Source of the DNA: Paraburkholderia sabiae
Lineage (GTDB): Bacteria > Pseudomonadota > Gammaproteobacteria > Burkholderiales > Burkholderiaceae
Direction: 5' to 3'
Assembly (NCBI RefSeq): GCF_030412785.1
Contig: NZ_CP125295.1
Coordinates: 3,038,001-3,102,000, forward strand
Length of the DNA stretch: 64,000 nucleotides
The position numbers were made by a program, and so were the translations under genes. Numbering within the stretch: the first letter of the stretch is position 1; every line of letters starts with the position of its first letter. Of the stretch, positions 34,516 through 44,525 are shown in pieces. The notes under the pieces were generated by a model. It was given only the letters and a program-made list of their open reading frames with translations, did no database searches and had not been told where the DNA came from.

Positions 34516-35679
34516 TTATTGCGGCTCGTACCAGTTGTAGGTTGCGAGCGTACTCACCGGCGTGCCGACCTGCAATGTGATGTCGCGGTGCGAGGTCAGC
34601 GGGATATCGCGCAGTTCGCCCTCGTAACGACGCACGTCGCCGTTGTCGTTGATGTACGCGACCACCGTTCCCGTCACGCCCGCCACATTGGTTCTCGACA
34701 GCGTTTGGCCCCAGATGTCGAAGAACTGTCCCAGCGTGAAGTTCTTCACGCTCGGCGTTTCGATGTGGATGATGCCCGTCTGGTCATGCGTGTGCATCTC
34801 GTAGTTGCACTGCGAGAGAATGCCGACGTTCTTCGGCAGCGCAAGCCATTGCCCGTTGTTGATGATGGCCAGATGCGCATGCACGTGATACGCCTCGCTC
34901 ATGCCTGACGCGCAGACGAGGCCGTCGACGTCGGCGCCCGTGCCGCCCGTCGATGTATTGCCGTCGGCCCAATGCGCAGTGCCGACCACACCGCCGAATG
35001 TGAGGACCGTCTGGTTCGGATCGAAGGAAGGCGGATCGGTCCACTTGAAAGTGGGAATCTGTCCGAGCGACGAGCCGATCTGTATCGACACCTCGCCGTG
35101 CGGAGGCAATACGAGGCTCGCCGGATCGCCCGTGTATTTGGACAGCTGGCCGCCGTTGTTCACGTAGATGGTGATCGGCATGCCCGTCAGCCCCGCGACG
35201 TTCGAGGACGTGAGCGTCTGCCCCCAGACCGCAAAGAACTGCCCGAGCGTATAGGACGCGCCCGTGCTGGCATCCATGCGGATCTTGCCCGATTCGTCGT
35301 CCGTATGCACAGGGTACGCACAGCCCGTTTGCGCGGCCATCGTCGGACCGACGGTGCCGATGTTCGTCGGCAATGCCAGCGGCCTGCCGTTCAGATAGAT
35401 CGAGAGATGCGAATACGTGTAGAGGTTGCCGCGCGTGCCGCAATTGAGGCCGCTGACGGGCGCGCCCGTTCCACCCGTTTGGGTCGAGCCTGCGGGCCAA
35501 TAGTCGTCGCCGACCTTGCTGCCGTCGACGAGCGCCGTGGCGTTTGCAAGCACTGGCTCGCCACTGCTTGCACTCGGCGAACCGGGCGACGTACTCGAAC
35601 CGCCGCCGCCTCCTCCGCAACTCGCCAATAACAGAATGGCGCCAAACGTGACGATCCGTGAAACGATGCCGTACGACAT
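34516..35679 (-). CDS. Lipoprotein with duplicated HxH/HTHD domain
   Basis: ATG 35679 has GGAG 6 nt before it; the product has 387 residues, a lipobox (LLLASC) and a Gly/Ser linker. Two copies of a ~150-residue domain follow. Copy 2 keeps a full putative metal site: YHVHAHLAI, YEMHTHDQTGIIHIE and then FTLGQFFDIWGQTL. Copy 1 has the same frame (YTYSHLSIYLNG, YPVHTDDESGKIRMD, YTLGQFFAVWGQTL) but has lost most of the histidines. The domain is found as an uncharacterised family in many bacteria. It lies just beyond the end of the polysaccharide region, and a role there is only a guess. Confidence 0.75.
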   Translation of the reverse strand: MSYGIVSRIVTFGAILLLASCGGGGGGSSTSPGSPSASSGEPVLANATALVDGSKVGDDYWPAGSTQTGGTGAPVSGLNCGTRGNLYTYSHLSIYLNGRPLALPTNIGTVGPTMAAQTGCAYPVHTDDESGKIRMDASTGASYTLGQFFAVWGQTLTSSNVAGLTGMPITIYVNNGGQLSKYTGDPASLVLPPHGEVSIQIGSSLGQIPTFKWTDPPSFDPNQTVLTFGGVVGTAHWADGNTSTGGTGADVDGLVCASGMSEAYHVHAHLAIINNGQWLALPKNVGILSQCNYEMHTHDQTGIIHIETPSVKNFTLGQFFDIWGQTLSRTNVAGVTGTVVAYINDNGDVRRYEGELRDIPLTSHRDITLQVGTPVSTLATYNWYEPQ

Positions 35680-35789
35680 ATCGAACTCCGCGTGATTGAA
35701 TTGGGCGACACCCCGCACCGATGCCCGGCATGGAAGCCGGGCGAATGCGCGTGAATGCTTTGGCGGGTCAACCCGCGTTCAGCACGCGT

Positions 35790-36233
35790 TTAGCCTTTAT
35801 GGCCGGCGCTTCTGACGAGCGCCTTCATCCATCGCAACACGAACGACAACGTGTCTCCATGGGGATTCTGTTTAACCTGACGATGCGGCATCCGCTGCAG
35901 ATCCTCCCAATCCGTTTCCAGCGAACGCGCATGTCCCTCGGGCGTATAGGGCCACACGGCCGCCGACGCTCTCACCATGCGCGTCGGCGACCGCTCTTCC
36001 CTCGTGTGCTTCGAACTGTCCAGATAAGCGTTGATTGCAGAAGCCTCCTGCTCGGCCGCTTCTCGCGACACGGTTGCAACGAAGTCGTCCAGCCCTTCGA
36101 TATGAACGCACCAAAGCTCTTCGCTCAAGGCGCGCTCCTGATGAACGGCTGCCCAATCTTCGCTCCGCGCCTTGTTCCGCTCACTGCGCGGCGCTCGAAC
36201 CGGAGACTTTTCGAATCTGATTGCATGAGTCAT
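35790..36233 (-). CDS. Unknown protein (147 aa)
   Basis: This hydrophilic protein has no signal peptide. It contains a stretch EELWCVHIEGLDDFVATVSREAAEQEASAINAYLDS that is predicted helical, and a C-terminal basic end. Frame choice is supported by codon use and by its place between two genes on the same strand, 38 bp after the initiating sugar transferase. AGGTG precedes the ATG weakly. No domain was recognised. Confidence 0.55.
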   Translation of the reverse strand: MTHAIRFEKSPVRAPRSERNKARSEDWAAVHQERALSEELWCVHIEGLDDFVATVSREAAEQEASAINAYLDSSKHTREERSPTRMVRASAAVWPYTPEGHARSLETDWEDLQRMPHRQVKQNPHGDTLSFVLRWMKALVRSAGHKG

Positions 36234-36271
36234 GTCTGGCGCACCTGCGTTTCTCTGTTCTCAATACGCGA

Positions 36272-37648
36272 TCAGTACGCGTTCTGATGAGAAATGCCCT
36301 TGAAAATGGTTGCGAGGATGATCCTCACGTCCAGTGCAAAGGACCAGTTGCGCAGATAGTAGAGATCGTGCTCGACCCGCCCTTCCATCTTTTCGAGCCG
36401 GTCGGTTTCACCGCGATATCCGTTGATCTGCGCCCAGCCCGTAATGCCCGGCTTGATCCGGTAACGATGGATATAACCCGACACGACGTGCTGATAGAGA
36501 TCGTCGTGTTCGAGCGCATGCGGACGCGGCCCGACCACCGACATATCGCCGCACAGCACGTTAAAGAACTGCGGCAGTTCGTCTAGACTCGTGCGTCGCA
36601 GGAAGCCGCCGACGCGCGTAATCCGCGGGTCATTTCGCTTGGCCTGCTCGAGCACACCGGCCTTTTTCACATGCATGCGCATCGTGCGAAACTTGTAGAT
36701 CGTGAAGACACGGCCGTCCGCGCCCTTGCGCTGCTGCTTGAAGAACACCGGTCCCTTCGAACTCAGCTTCACGGCGATCGCACAGCCCAGCAGAATCGGC
36801 GAGATCGCGATCAATGCGGCCAGCGCGAACAGACGGTCGAACAGATCCTTCTTGACCATCGCGTTTGGCGGCAGCGGCGAAGCAGCGAGATTGATCGTCG
36901 GCTGATCCAGCAGGTTCGTCACGCTGCCTTCGAACAATGCGAGCGCGCGCACGTCGGGCATGAAGCGGATGTTGATCAGGTCATTGCGAAACTCGTCGAC
37001 GAGCTTCAGGATCGCGCGTTCTTCTGTAAGTGGCAGCGCCAGCCAGACTTCGCCGATGTTCTGTTCGCGCACGTACTTCGCGAATGCCTTGTGCTCGGTG
37101 AAACTGGGCACGCGCGTCGTCGTCTCCGAATCCGGCGCGAGGTTGTAGACCGCCCACGGCCGGAAACCGGATTCAGCCGCACCTTCCATCTTGTGAATGA
37201 TGTCGTTGCAATGGTCTCCGCACGCCGCGATGGCGACAGGCTGCAAATCGATTCCCGCATGACGCATGCGGCCGATCAGACTGTGAATCACGAGGCGGCT
37301 CACGATGAGTCCGCTGCCCGAAAGCGCCGTCCAGTAGACGAACCACAGACGCGACACGAAGTCGATCCGGTGCAGCGAGAACATCAAGGCCATCGCGCAG
37401 CCTTGCACAATGAGCCAACCCAATGCCACCTGTCCCGTGAGCAGCCGTTTGGAACGGCCGCGCCACGATTGATACACGCCGAGCGCGGGAAATATCGCGA
37501 GTGAGAATGCCGCGGCAAATGCGACAAACGCCAGGTAAAAGCCGCGCTGGGAAGCGTCGTCGAAACGGATTTGCGACGCCACGAGCGCACCCGCCACGAT
37601 CAGCGCGACGTCGAATAGCCTCGCTAGCAGACCTGTCAATGCACGCAT
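36272..37648 (-). CDS. Undecaprenyl-phosphate sugar phosphotransferase (WcaJ-like)
   Basis: This 458-residue protein has four or five N-terminal membrane helices, a central cytoplasmic CoA-binding-like domain and a C-terminal bacterial sugar transferase domain ([75 protein letters not shown]). It starts the polysaccharide by moving sugar-1-phosphate, probably glucose, onto undecaprenyl phosphate at the inner membrane. ATG 37648 is chosen over 37672 because GAGGGG lies before it. It is 41 bp downstream of manC, in one operon. Confidence 0.92.
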   Translation of the reverse strand: MRALTGLLARLFDVALIVAGALVASQIRFDDASQRGFYLAFVAFAAAFSLAIFPALGVYQSWRGRSKRLLTGQVALGWLIVQGCAMALMFSLHRIDFVSRLWFVYWTALSGSGLIVSRLVIHSLIGRMRHAGIDLQPVAIAACGDHCNDIIHKMEGAAESGFRPWAVYNLAPDSETTTRVPSFTEHKAFAKYVREQNIGEVWLALPLTEERAILKLVDEFRNDLINIRFMPDVRALALFEGSVTNLLDQPTINLAASPLPPNAMVKKDLFDRLFALAALIAISPILLGCAIAVKLSSKGPVFFKQQRKGADGRVFTIYKFRTMRMHVKKAGVLEQAKRNDPRITRVGGFLRRTSLDELPQFFNVLCGDMSVVGPRPHALEHDDLYQHVVSGYIHRYRIKPGITGWAQINGYRGETDRLEKMEGRVEHDLYYLRNWSFALDVRIILATIFKGISHQNAY

Positions 37649-37689
37649 CACTACCCCTCTTTCACTACACACATGTTCACGACAGCCGC

Positions 37690-39204
37690 TCAGTTACAGC
37701 GACCGTACTTGTCATCGAAGCGGACGATGTCGTCTTCACCCAGATACGCGCCCGATTGAACCTCGATGATTTGCAGCGGAACATGGCCGGGGTTCTCGAG
37801 ACGGTGCTGCACGCCGATCGGGATGTAGGTCGACTGATTCTCAGTGAGCAAGAACTGTTCATCGCCACGCGTCACGAGTGCAGTACCGCACACGACGACC
37901 CAATGCTCAGCGCGATGGTGATGCATCTGCAGCGACAGCCGTCCACCTGGGCTCACGACAATCCGCTTGACCTGAAAGCGGTCGCCGTGATCGATGGAAT
38001 CGTAAAAGCCCCATGGGCGACGTACTTTCCGATGATTCTCGGCTTCCGGCGATTTCGTCTGACGGATGCGCGATACGAGTCCCTTCACGTCCTGCACATG
38101 CGATCGGTCCGCAACAAGCACGGCATCGTCCGTTTCGACGACGACGAGATCACTCGTACCCACGCATGCGACGAGCCTGCCGCCCTGCGAACGCGCGTAC
38201 GTCGTGGTCGCGCCTTCCATCAGCACGCGGCCGTTCGCCACGTTGCCGAATTCGTCTTTCTCCATTGCCTCCCACACGGCGTCCCACGAGCCGAGATCGG
38301 ACCAGCCCGCTTCGAGCGGCACGACGACGCCCGTGAATGGCGAGTCGGGCTTGCCGAGCTGCTCCATCACCGCATAGTCGATCGAATCGGAAGGCGATTG
38401 CGCGAAGGCATCGGCACCCGGCGCAACGTAGTTGTCATCGCGCTTGGCGTTCTCGTAGGCCTGCATGCACGCGGTGTACATGTCGGGCTGAAAAACTTTC
38501 AATGCCGCGAGCCATACTGACGCGCGCATGACGAACATGCCGCTATTCCACCAGTAGCCGCCCGACGCAACGTATTGCGCTGCCAGTTCGGCTGCGGGCT
38601 TTTCGACGAAGCGATCGATGTGATGCGAGCCATCGGCCAGTTGCGCGCCGAGGCGGATATAACCGAAGCCGGTGTCGGCGCGCGTCGGCGGAACACCGAG
38701 CGTGGCGATCTCTCCAGCCTGTGCATGAAGTGCGGCGACTTCGATCGCCTGGTGCAACGCGGGCAAGTCTGCGATGGCGTGATCGGCAGGCATCACGACG
38801 AGAATGGGGTCATCGCCGTCGCTCGATGCAGCCAACGCTGCGAGCGTCAACGCAGGTGCGGTATCGCGCCGTGCAGGCTCGACGACGACACGCGGCTTCA
38901 CGCCACAATCGCGCGCCTGCTCGGACGTCACATAGAAATGCTCGACGCCGCATACGATCACCGGCTCAGCGGCTACGTCCCACGTTTTCGTGAAGCCATC
39001 CATACGCTGCATCGTGGCTTGCAGCAGCGATTGATCGCCGACGACATCGATCAGCTGTTTCGGATACTGCTCACGCGATACCGGCCAGAGTCGCGTACCG
39101 GACCCGCCAGCGAGAATGACCTGCACGAGCCGCCGTGAATCGATTGCCGTTTCTGCCGCGATAGCGACGTTTTGCTGTTCGGCATGAGTGGTCTTTTTGT
39201 CCAC
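37690..39204 (-). CDS. manC: Mannose-1-phosphate guanylyltransferase/mannose-6-phosphate isomerase
   Basis: This 504-residue bifunctional enzyme starts at GTG 39204 with GGGAG 7 nt before it. The N-terminal nucleotidyltransferase shows LAGGSGTRLWPVSREQYPKQ and FVEKP; the C-terminal type-II phosphomannose isomerase cupin shows PWGFYDSIDHGDRFQVKRI and LQMHHHRAEHWVVV. It provides GDP-mannose, so the polysaccharide probably contains mannose or a GDP-mannose-derived sugar. It shares an operon with the WcaJ-like gene. A 730-bp gap separates it from the divergent polymerase gene. Confidence 0.93.
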   Translation of the reverse strand: MDKKTTHAEQQNVAIAAETAIDSRRLVQVILAGGSGTRLWPVSREQYPKQLIDVVGDQSLLQATMQRMDGFTKTWDVAAEPVIVCGVEHFYVTSEQARDCGVKPRVVVEPARRDTAPALTLAALAASSDGDDPILVVMPADHAIADLPALHQAIEVAALHAQAGEIATLGVPPTRADTGFGYIRLGAQLADGSHHIDRFVEKPAAELAAQYVASGGYWWNSGMFVMRASVWLAALKVFQPDMYTACMQAYENAKRDDNYVAPGADAFAQSPSDSIDYAVMEQLGKPDSPFTGVVVPLEAGWSDLGSWDAVWEAMEKDEFGNVANGRVLMEGATTTYARSQGGRLVACVGTSDLVVVETDDAVLVADRSHVQDVKGLVSRIRQTKSPEAENHRKVRRPWGFYDSIDHGDRFQVKRIVVSPGGRLSLQMHHHRAEHWVVVCGTALVTRGDEQFLLTENQSTYIPIGVQHRLENPGHVPLQIIEVQSGAYLGEDDIVRFDDKYGRCN

Positions 39205-39934
39205 TTCAATCTCCCTGGTATTGAAGTCTGATCCTCATCGTCCGTTACGGTCTGGACGAAGCTCATTGGATCCAACCAACGTTTTTGGTCTGCACATCTT
39301 CCGCGTGGATTGTTGAATATCGACGCGGGAGTGAGTTGATTGCGGACCGCACAGGCCGCGAATGGCGGATGACTCACATTGATCTGCGAGCATCCGGTAC
39401 GCGTCGTGCTCGCGCAACCATTGCAGATGAATTGAAAGATCGAAGTCGGTGCAGAGGCTTGAAACAACGTGGTTTTAAACGCCCCAGTGCGACCTTATTC
39501 GACTCGACCTGAGATAGATGATAGACACCTCACGCTGCGCTACAGCATCTCTGGCGCGAACGGTTGATGTTATGGCTTGTCACGCTGAGTCTTTCGGATA
39601 AAGCCTATCATTTGGCGAATCTATCTTTTTTGAAAATCGATTTGAGCTTGGAAATACAGGGGTTTTCGTGATACGTTGCGACTAGAAGGTGTTCGCTTCT
39701 TCTCAGCGAAGCAGCTGCAGGCAGGCCCATCCCGGCTTTATTGGCCGCTTGCAGATGCCACTCTCCCAGATGTGGGAACACCACACGTCACAGCAGGTCA
39801 CAACTCTGTTCTGGCCAGTCAATCGAACACTCGATGACTCGCTACGCGTCATGTCGGATCCATGCGGTATCCATCATTGACACGCGCCGCTTTCCACCAG
39901 TGGATGTGCACAACCATTCTTCACGAGAGTCGAA
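39205..39934. other. 730-bp regulatory gap between manC and the Wzy-like gene
   Basis: The region has lower GC content than its surroundings and divides two divergent polysaccharide units. No credible gene is present: the open frames there lack ribosome sites. I checked both strands for sigma-54 (GG-N10-GC) elements and found none convincing. Confidence 0.5.
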
Positions 39935-41245
39935 ATGGCTTATATATCGGTATTGGCGCTATTCCTGACGGTTACCAACCTGATACCTGTTAGCGCAGTG
40001 GGATTTTTGCCGATCGTCCTCTGCGCGTGGCGCTTTTTCGGAAGAAGCTACCCTTCTTTTATCGGCCCGTTGACAGCGCTCACACTCTACATAATCGTCT
40101 CGACGCTGCTTTACGATCCGCATTCTCTCGTCGAGTTCGAGTTCTACCGGCGCGATGGTAACTATTTCATTTCCTATGCGCCGATCTTCGCAGGCTGCCT
40201 GTATGCCCATCGTTGGGACATGAACAAGCTGCTGCGCGCGTTCTTCGTGTTCGCGGTGCTGATCAATATTCCGCCGTATCTGCTGTATTTCGCGCAGAAC
40301 GGCCTGCTCGCCATTTTCAAGCATCCCGACGACAGCTTCGGCAGTTTCTTCATCGCACGTAATGCGGCAGGCGGCTTTCTCGCGATGCTGTTCTGTCTTG
40401 GCGTCGCATGCTATCTCCAGCAGCGCAGCAGGATCATGGTCGCGCTGATCGCGCTCAACGGGCTCATGCTCTTTTCGACGTATAGCCGTGGCTCGCTGCT
40501 GGGCGCACTGGCCGTGCTTCCCTATCTGTATTTCGGCCGCAAGCGCCTGATTCTCGCGTCGCTGATGAGCGTTCTCGTGGTGGCGTCGCTTGCCATGGCG
40601 AGCTATCACACGCTGCCCAACGTCAACTATATGGGCTACACGTTCTCGATCCAGAACGCGGACGCGAAGCTCGCGAACCTCAACATTCGTTACGAATGGC
40701 TGTGGCCGAGAGCGCTGGCGTACTTCGTCCAGAGCCCAATAGTCGGGATGGGATTCGGTTCGTTCGACGATACGATCCGCAATGTCACGTCGTATTTCGG
40801 CGTGCTCGCCGTGCCGTCCGATATCGTTGTCGAACATAGCGACTCGCACGCTCACAATTCCTATCTGAACTTCCTGGCCGAGACGGGCGTGGTCGGCCTG
40901 ACGCTGCTGCTGGCTTTCTACTGGAAGCTCATCAAGTGGAGTCAGAACGGCGCTGCGCGCAGCGCGCTCGTCGAACACGGACAGAACTTCGCGGCTTACC
41001 GCTTCGTCGAGATCTCTTCCGTGTGTCTGCTCGTGATGGCGGCGACGGAACACCGGCTGGTGTCGCCGTCGAACGTGCTGATTCTGTCTCTCGTGATCTC
41101 GCTGCTGCTGGCGTCGCGCCCCTTGCGCGTGATGAAGCCCGTAAGCGACCCGCGGCGCGCGCTGCATCCGCAGCCGCCGCCTTATCGCGAGCGCGGGCAA
41201 GCTGCTTATCCTGCTGCGACGGGACGCAGCGTGCCCGGCTCGTAA
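39935..41245 (+). CDS. Wzy-like O-antigen ligase/polymerase family membrane protein
   Basis: This 436-residue protein has ten or more membrane helices and a large periplasmic loop (around residues 225-320) carrying the Wzy_C-type segment: NLNIRYEWLWPRALAYFVQSPIVGMGFGSF and HSDSHAHNSYLNFLAETGVVG. Such proteins join lipid-linked repeat units into chains or onto lipid A; in this setting polymerisation is more likely. The C-terminal 50 residues are a basic, Pro-rich tail. It is divergent from manC and followed by a PAP2 phosphatase gene. Confidence 0.88.
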   Translation: MAYISVLALFLTVTNLIPVSAVGFLPIVLCAWRFFGRSYPSFIGPLTALTLYIIVSTLLYDPHSLVEFEFYRRDGNYFISYAPIFAGCLYAHRWDMNKLLRAFFVFAVLINIPPYLLYFAQNGLLAIFKHPDDSFGSFFIARNAAGGFLAMLFCLGVACYLQQRSRIMVALIALNGLMLFSTYSRGSLLGALAVLPYLYFGRKRLILASLMSVLVVASLAMASYHTLPNVNYMGYTFSIQNADAKLANLNIRYEWLWPRALAYFVQSPIVGMGFGSFDDTIRNVTSYFGVLAVPSDIVVEHSDSHAHNSYLNFLAETGVVGLTLLLAFYWKLIKWSQNGAARSALVEHGQNFAAYRFVEISSVCLLVMAATEHRLVSPSNVLILSLVISLLLASRPLRVMKPVSDPRRALHPQPPPYRERGQAAYPAATGRSVPGS

Positions 41246-41270
41246 ATCTTAAGGAACCGAACAAAACCGT

Positions 41271-41900
41271 ATGTGGAAAATCGATCCGTGGACCGTCTAT
41301 TCCAACGTTGGCGATGCCGCCGTCACGCTGCCCGTGGCGGTCGTATGCGCTATCTGGCTTGCCAGGACCGATCTGCGCCTTGCCTTGCGCTGGGCGCTGA
41401 CGTTGAGCTGCGCAATGCTGCCCGTCGGCGTCAGCAAGATCCTGTATTACGCATGGGACATTTCATTGCCGCTGGCTGACTTTCGCGTGATCAGCGGGCA
41501 CACGATGCTATCGACGGCCGTGTGGGCCGTCGCACTCGCACTGCAATTGAAATGGTGGCGCCTGCCTGCGTTTCCGGGCATTGCAGCAGGTCTGCTGTTA
41601 GGCGCGTTGACGGGTGCTTCGCGCGTACACGGGCATTCGCACTCGGTCGCGGAAGTTCTCGTGGGTTGGGTGATCGGTACGATCGCGGCGACGGTGTTTC
41701 TGCACACCGCGCTTCGCGTCGACTACAAGCCGTTTCGGGCCGTGTGGTCGACGCTTTGCCTGCTGGCGGTGTCGACACTGGCTTATGGCCACACCGCGCC
41801 GTTTCAGGATCTCATCGAGGAACACTCCGCGGCGCTTAAAGAGAACACGCCCGGAGTAGTCTGCGCGCTGTCACGCGCGCGTTCGAAGGACCACAGCTAA
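41271..41900 (+). CDS. PAP2-family membrane phosphatase
   Basis: This 209-residue membrane protein has the three PAP2 signatures, though degenerate in part: the first near KILYYAWDI, then ISGHTMLS (the SGH motif) and SRVHGHSHSVAEVL (the SR-x5-H motif with HSH). It probably dephosphorylates undecaprenyl pyrophosphate left after polymerisation, so that the carrier lipid returns. It follows the polymerase gene by 25 bp on the same strand, and ends convergent with a glycosyltransferase gene. Confidence 0.85.
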   Translation: MWKIDPWTVYSNVGDAAVTLPVAVVCAIWLARTDLRLALRWALTLSCAMLPVGVSKILYYAWDISLPLADFRVISGHTMLSTAVWAVALALQLKWWRLPAFPGIAAGLLLGALTGASRVHGHSHSVAEVLVGWVIGTIAATVFLHTALRVDYKPFRAVWSTLCLLAVSTLAYGHTAPFQDLIEEHSAALKENTPGVVCALSRARSKDHS

Positions 41901-41909
41901 AAACCAGAC

Positions 41910-43112
41910 TCAAACGAGCAGATGTCGCTCGCGTTCTTCGTCCTTGATGGACTTCACTGACACTTCTTCATCGACGGGATACGGCAGCGTCGGATCGACG
42001 AAACTGTCCGGCATCCGTGCGTCGATGAAGGACGTCAACGCCGTCTTGAACTTCTCCGACGAGAACCGTTCTGCATTCCTGCGGCACTGACGCGCATCGA
42101 ACAGGCCCGAGTACTTCTCGAAACGCTCGACCGCTTCGAGCAGCGACTCGGTCGTTTGCTCCTTGAAGAACACGCCTGTGGGCCGTTCGCGCGGCAAGCC
42201 GAGCACCGACTCGAGCGCGCCGCCTCTACCGAACGCGACCACGGGTGTTCCGCACGCCTGCGCTTCCACGACCGAAATGCCGAAATCTTCTTCTGCCGCG
42301 AACACGAAAGCACGTGCGCGCTGAAGATGATCGACCAGCACGTCGAACGGCTGATGACCGAGGATCGTCACGTTATCGCCGGCGGCCGCCTTGACCTTCT
42401 TCATGTCCGGGCCGTCGCCGATCACTACCAGCTTGCGTTCCGGCGTCTGCGAAAAGGCCTTCACGATCAGATCGATTCGCTTGTACGGCACCATACGCGA
42501 AGCCGTCACATAGAAGTCGTCCTTCTTCTCGCGCATCGGCATATGACTCAGATCGACGGGCGGATAGATGACCGTCGCGTCGCGCTGATAAGCCTTCCTG
42601 ATCCGCCGTGCTATGAACTTCGAATTGGCGAGCAGATGATCGACACCGTTCGCGGAACGCGAATCCCAGCCTCGAATGTAGTGCAGCAGCACGCGCGCCA
42701 TCGCTGACTTCAGGCCTGAAGTCAGATGCGACTCGCGCAGGTACTGATGCTGCAAATCCCACGCATAGCGAATGGGCGAATGCACGTAGCTCACATGCAT
42801 CTGGTTCGGTCCCGTCAGCACGCCCTTGGCAACCGCATGCGAACTCGAAATGACGAGGTCGTATGCGGAGAGATCGAGCTGCTCGATCGCAATCGGCATC
42901 AAGGGCAGATAGGCCCGATAACGCTTGCGCGCGAACGGCAGCCGCTGAATGAACGAAGTCTGCACTGGCTTGCCTTTGATGCAAGCCCGGTCTTCCATGA
43001 AGTCGACCAGCGAAAACAGGTCCGCGTTCGGGAAGCATTCGATTATGTTCTGCAGCACTTTCTCAGCGCCGCCCGATACCACCAACCAGTCGTGAACAAT
43101 GGCAACTTTCAC
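41910..43112 (-). CDS. GT4-family glycosyltransferase
   Basis: I start this 400-residue enzyme at GTG 43112, with AGGGAGG 5 nt before it, giving the standard N-terminus VKVAIVHDWLVVSGGAEKV. The C-terminal GT-B domain shows the donor site: RMVPYKRIDLIVKAF, LVVIGDGPDMKKVK and EDFGISVVEAQACGTPVVAFGRGGALE. It adds a sugar to the lipid-linked repeat unit at the cytoplasmic face. It is the last gene of the large minus-strand operon that starts with wzc. Its sugar donor is unknown. Confidence 0.92.
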   Translation of the reverse strand: MKVAIVHDWLVVSGGAEKVLQNIIECFPNADLFSLVDFMEDRACIKGKPVQTSFIQRLPFARKRYRAYLPLMPIAIEQLDLSAYDLVISSSHAVAKGVLTGPNQMHVSYVHSPIRYAWDLQHQYLRESHLTSGLKSAMARVLLHYIRGWDSRSANGVDHLLANSKFIARRIRKAYQRDATVIYPPVDLSHMPMREKKDDFYVTASRMVPYKRIDLIVKAFSQTPERKLVVIGDGPDMKKVKAAAGDNVTILGHQPFDVLVDHLQRARAFVFAAEEDFGISVVEAQACGTPVVAFGRGGALESVLGLPRERPTGVFFKEQTTESLLEAVERFEKYSGLFDARQCRRNAERFSSEKFKTALTSFIDARMPDSFVDPTLPYPVDEEVSVKSIKDEERERHLLV

Positions 43113-43181
43113 CGCGACCTCCCTGTTCTCGTTCAATCCGTCCGTAGCCTGATGCATCTTTTCAACAGCATCGGAATTCAA

Positions 43182-44492
43182 TCAATCGTCCTTGCCTGCG
43201 CCACCTCGTGCGCCCCACGCAACGCGCGCCATTGCGATGGCACGCCCTGCGCCGGGCACCAGCGTGATCAGTTCCTGCCGGATCATGACGGTCAACAACA
43301 TCATGGAAAGCGACAGCTCGCCGATCACACGAGCGAACGCCATGCCTTCTGCTCCGTATCGCGGCGCGAGATACAGTGCCGCGACAAGATTCAGGACGCC
43401 GGAAGCGGCGCCCGCAATAGCAAGCAGGCGATCTTTCTTGCGCGGCACGAATACATAGAACGCTGCGAATTCGTTGAAAGCCGCAAACGGGAACATCCAT
43501 GCAAAGCACTGCAACACGTGACCGCTCGGCGTAAAGGCATTACCGAGAATCAGCGGCAAGACGAACGGCGACAACGTCAATGCGCCGCAAAACACAAGCA
43601 AACCGTAGCCCAGCATGAGCGTCGCGCCGCGTCTCGTGGTCGCGTGCGCGCCCGCCTTGTCGCCTTGAGCCAGTTGACGCGAAATGGTCGGAATGAACAC
43701 CTGCGACGCCGGGCCCATCAAGGCCAGACCAATCGTCGCGAACCGCTCGGCAGCGCCGAAATAGCCCACCTGCGCGGGCGTCGACAACAGCGTCAACAGA
43801 TACGTCGACGATGCCGTGAGCACGACCGAGCCTGACGAATAGCAGAAGAGCATCGTCGAGCCTTTCACGAGGTCCGTAATGCCCTCGAACGAAAGATGCG
43901 GCCGTCCAAGCTGGTAAGTCGCGAGCCCGTACGAAATGGCGAGAGACAGTACGCCCGCGGTCAACAGGCTCGCCACGACCCAGACGGAGTCCGCCGGCCC
44001 TTTTACAAGGCACAGCACGAGCCCGAGACTCACCGCGAAACCGAACACCTCGATCATGATCGGCGTGCGGAAATGGTGACGTCCCTGATACAGCCAGCCA
44101 AGGTTCAATGCCGACACGACCCCTAACGCCGTCGCGAGAAAGCCGATCAGCGGCCGCTCCGACAGCGTCGGCGAACAGTAGGTCGCAATCGCGCCGATGC
44201 AGCCGCCTAGCACGCCTAGCGCAAGCCGCGCGCTGACGTGCAACGAATAGATGGAGTTGCATTCGCTATTTGTCTGCGCCTTCGAAATCTCCCGCATGCC
44301 GACGAACGTGAAGCCATAGCTCGCCAGCATCCAGATGACATTCATGAGCGACATCGCCGCGAGCACCCGCCCGTATTCGGCGACGCCCAGCACGCGTCCA
44401 TAGAACGGCACGACGATGATGAGGTACACGTACCTCATCAGGTAGCCGCCGTAGACGAACACTATGACGTTTGCGCTCTTTTTACCGTCCAT
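43182..44492 (-). CDS. Wzx-type polysaccharide flippase
   Basis: This 436-residue protein has about twelve membrane helices and the polysaccharide-biosynthesis MOP-superfamily pattern (RVLGVAEYGRVLAAMSLMNVIWMLASYGF, FSSGSVVLTA-type helices). It flips the undecaprenyl-linked repeat unit to the periplasmic side. It lies between the GT2 and GT4 genes in the same operon, with 33 and 69 bp gaps. Together with the Wzy-like and Wzc genes it makes a Wzx/Wzy-dependent pathway. Confidence 0.9.
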   Translation of the reverse strand: MDGKKSANVIVFVYGGYLMRYVYLIIVVPFYGRVLGVAEYGRVLAAMSLMNVIWMLASYGFTFVGMREISKAQTNSECNSIYSLHVSARLALGVLGGCIGAIATYCSPTLSERPLIGFLATALGVVSALNLGWLYQGRHHFRTPIMIEVFGFAVSLGLVLCLVKGPADSVWVVASLLTAGVLSLAISYGLATYQLGRPHLSFEGITDLVKGSTMLFCYSSGSVVLTASSTYLLTLLSTPAQVGYFGAAERFATIGLALMGPASQVFIPTISRQLAQGDKAGAHATTRRGATLMLGYGLLVFCGALTLSPFVLPLILGNAFTPSGHVLQCFAWMFPFAAFNEFAAFYVFVPRKKDRLLAIAGAASGVLNLVAALYLAPRYGAEGMAFARVIGELSLSMMLLTVMIRQELITLVPGAGRAIAMARVAWGARGGAGKDD

Positions 44493-44525
44493 ACCAACCT
44501 CTCCTGTATCCGCGACGCTGCATGG

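Noticed and set aside
39205..39934. Sigma-54 promoter or small gene in the manC-polymerase gap
   Set aside because: No GG-N10-GC element with good flanks on either strand and no frame with a ribosome site.
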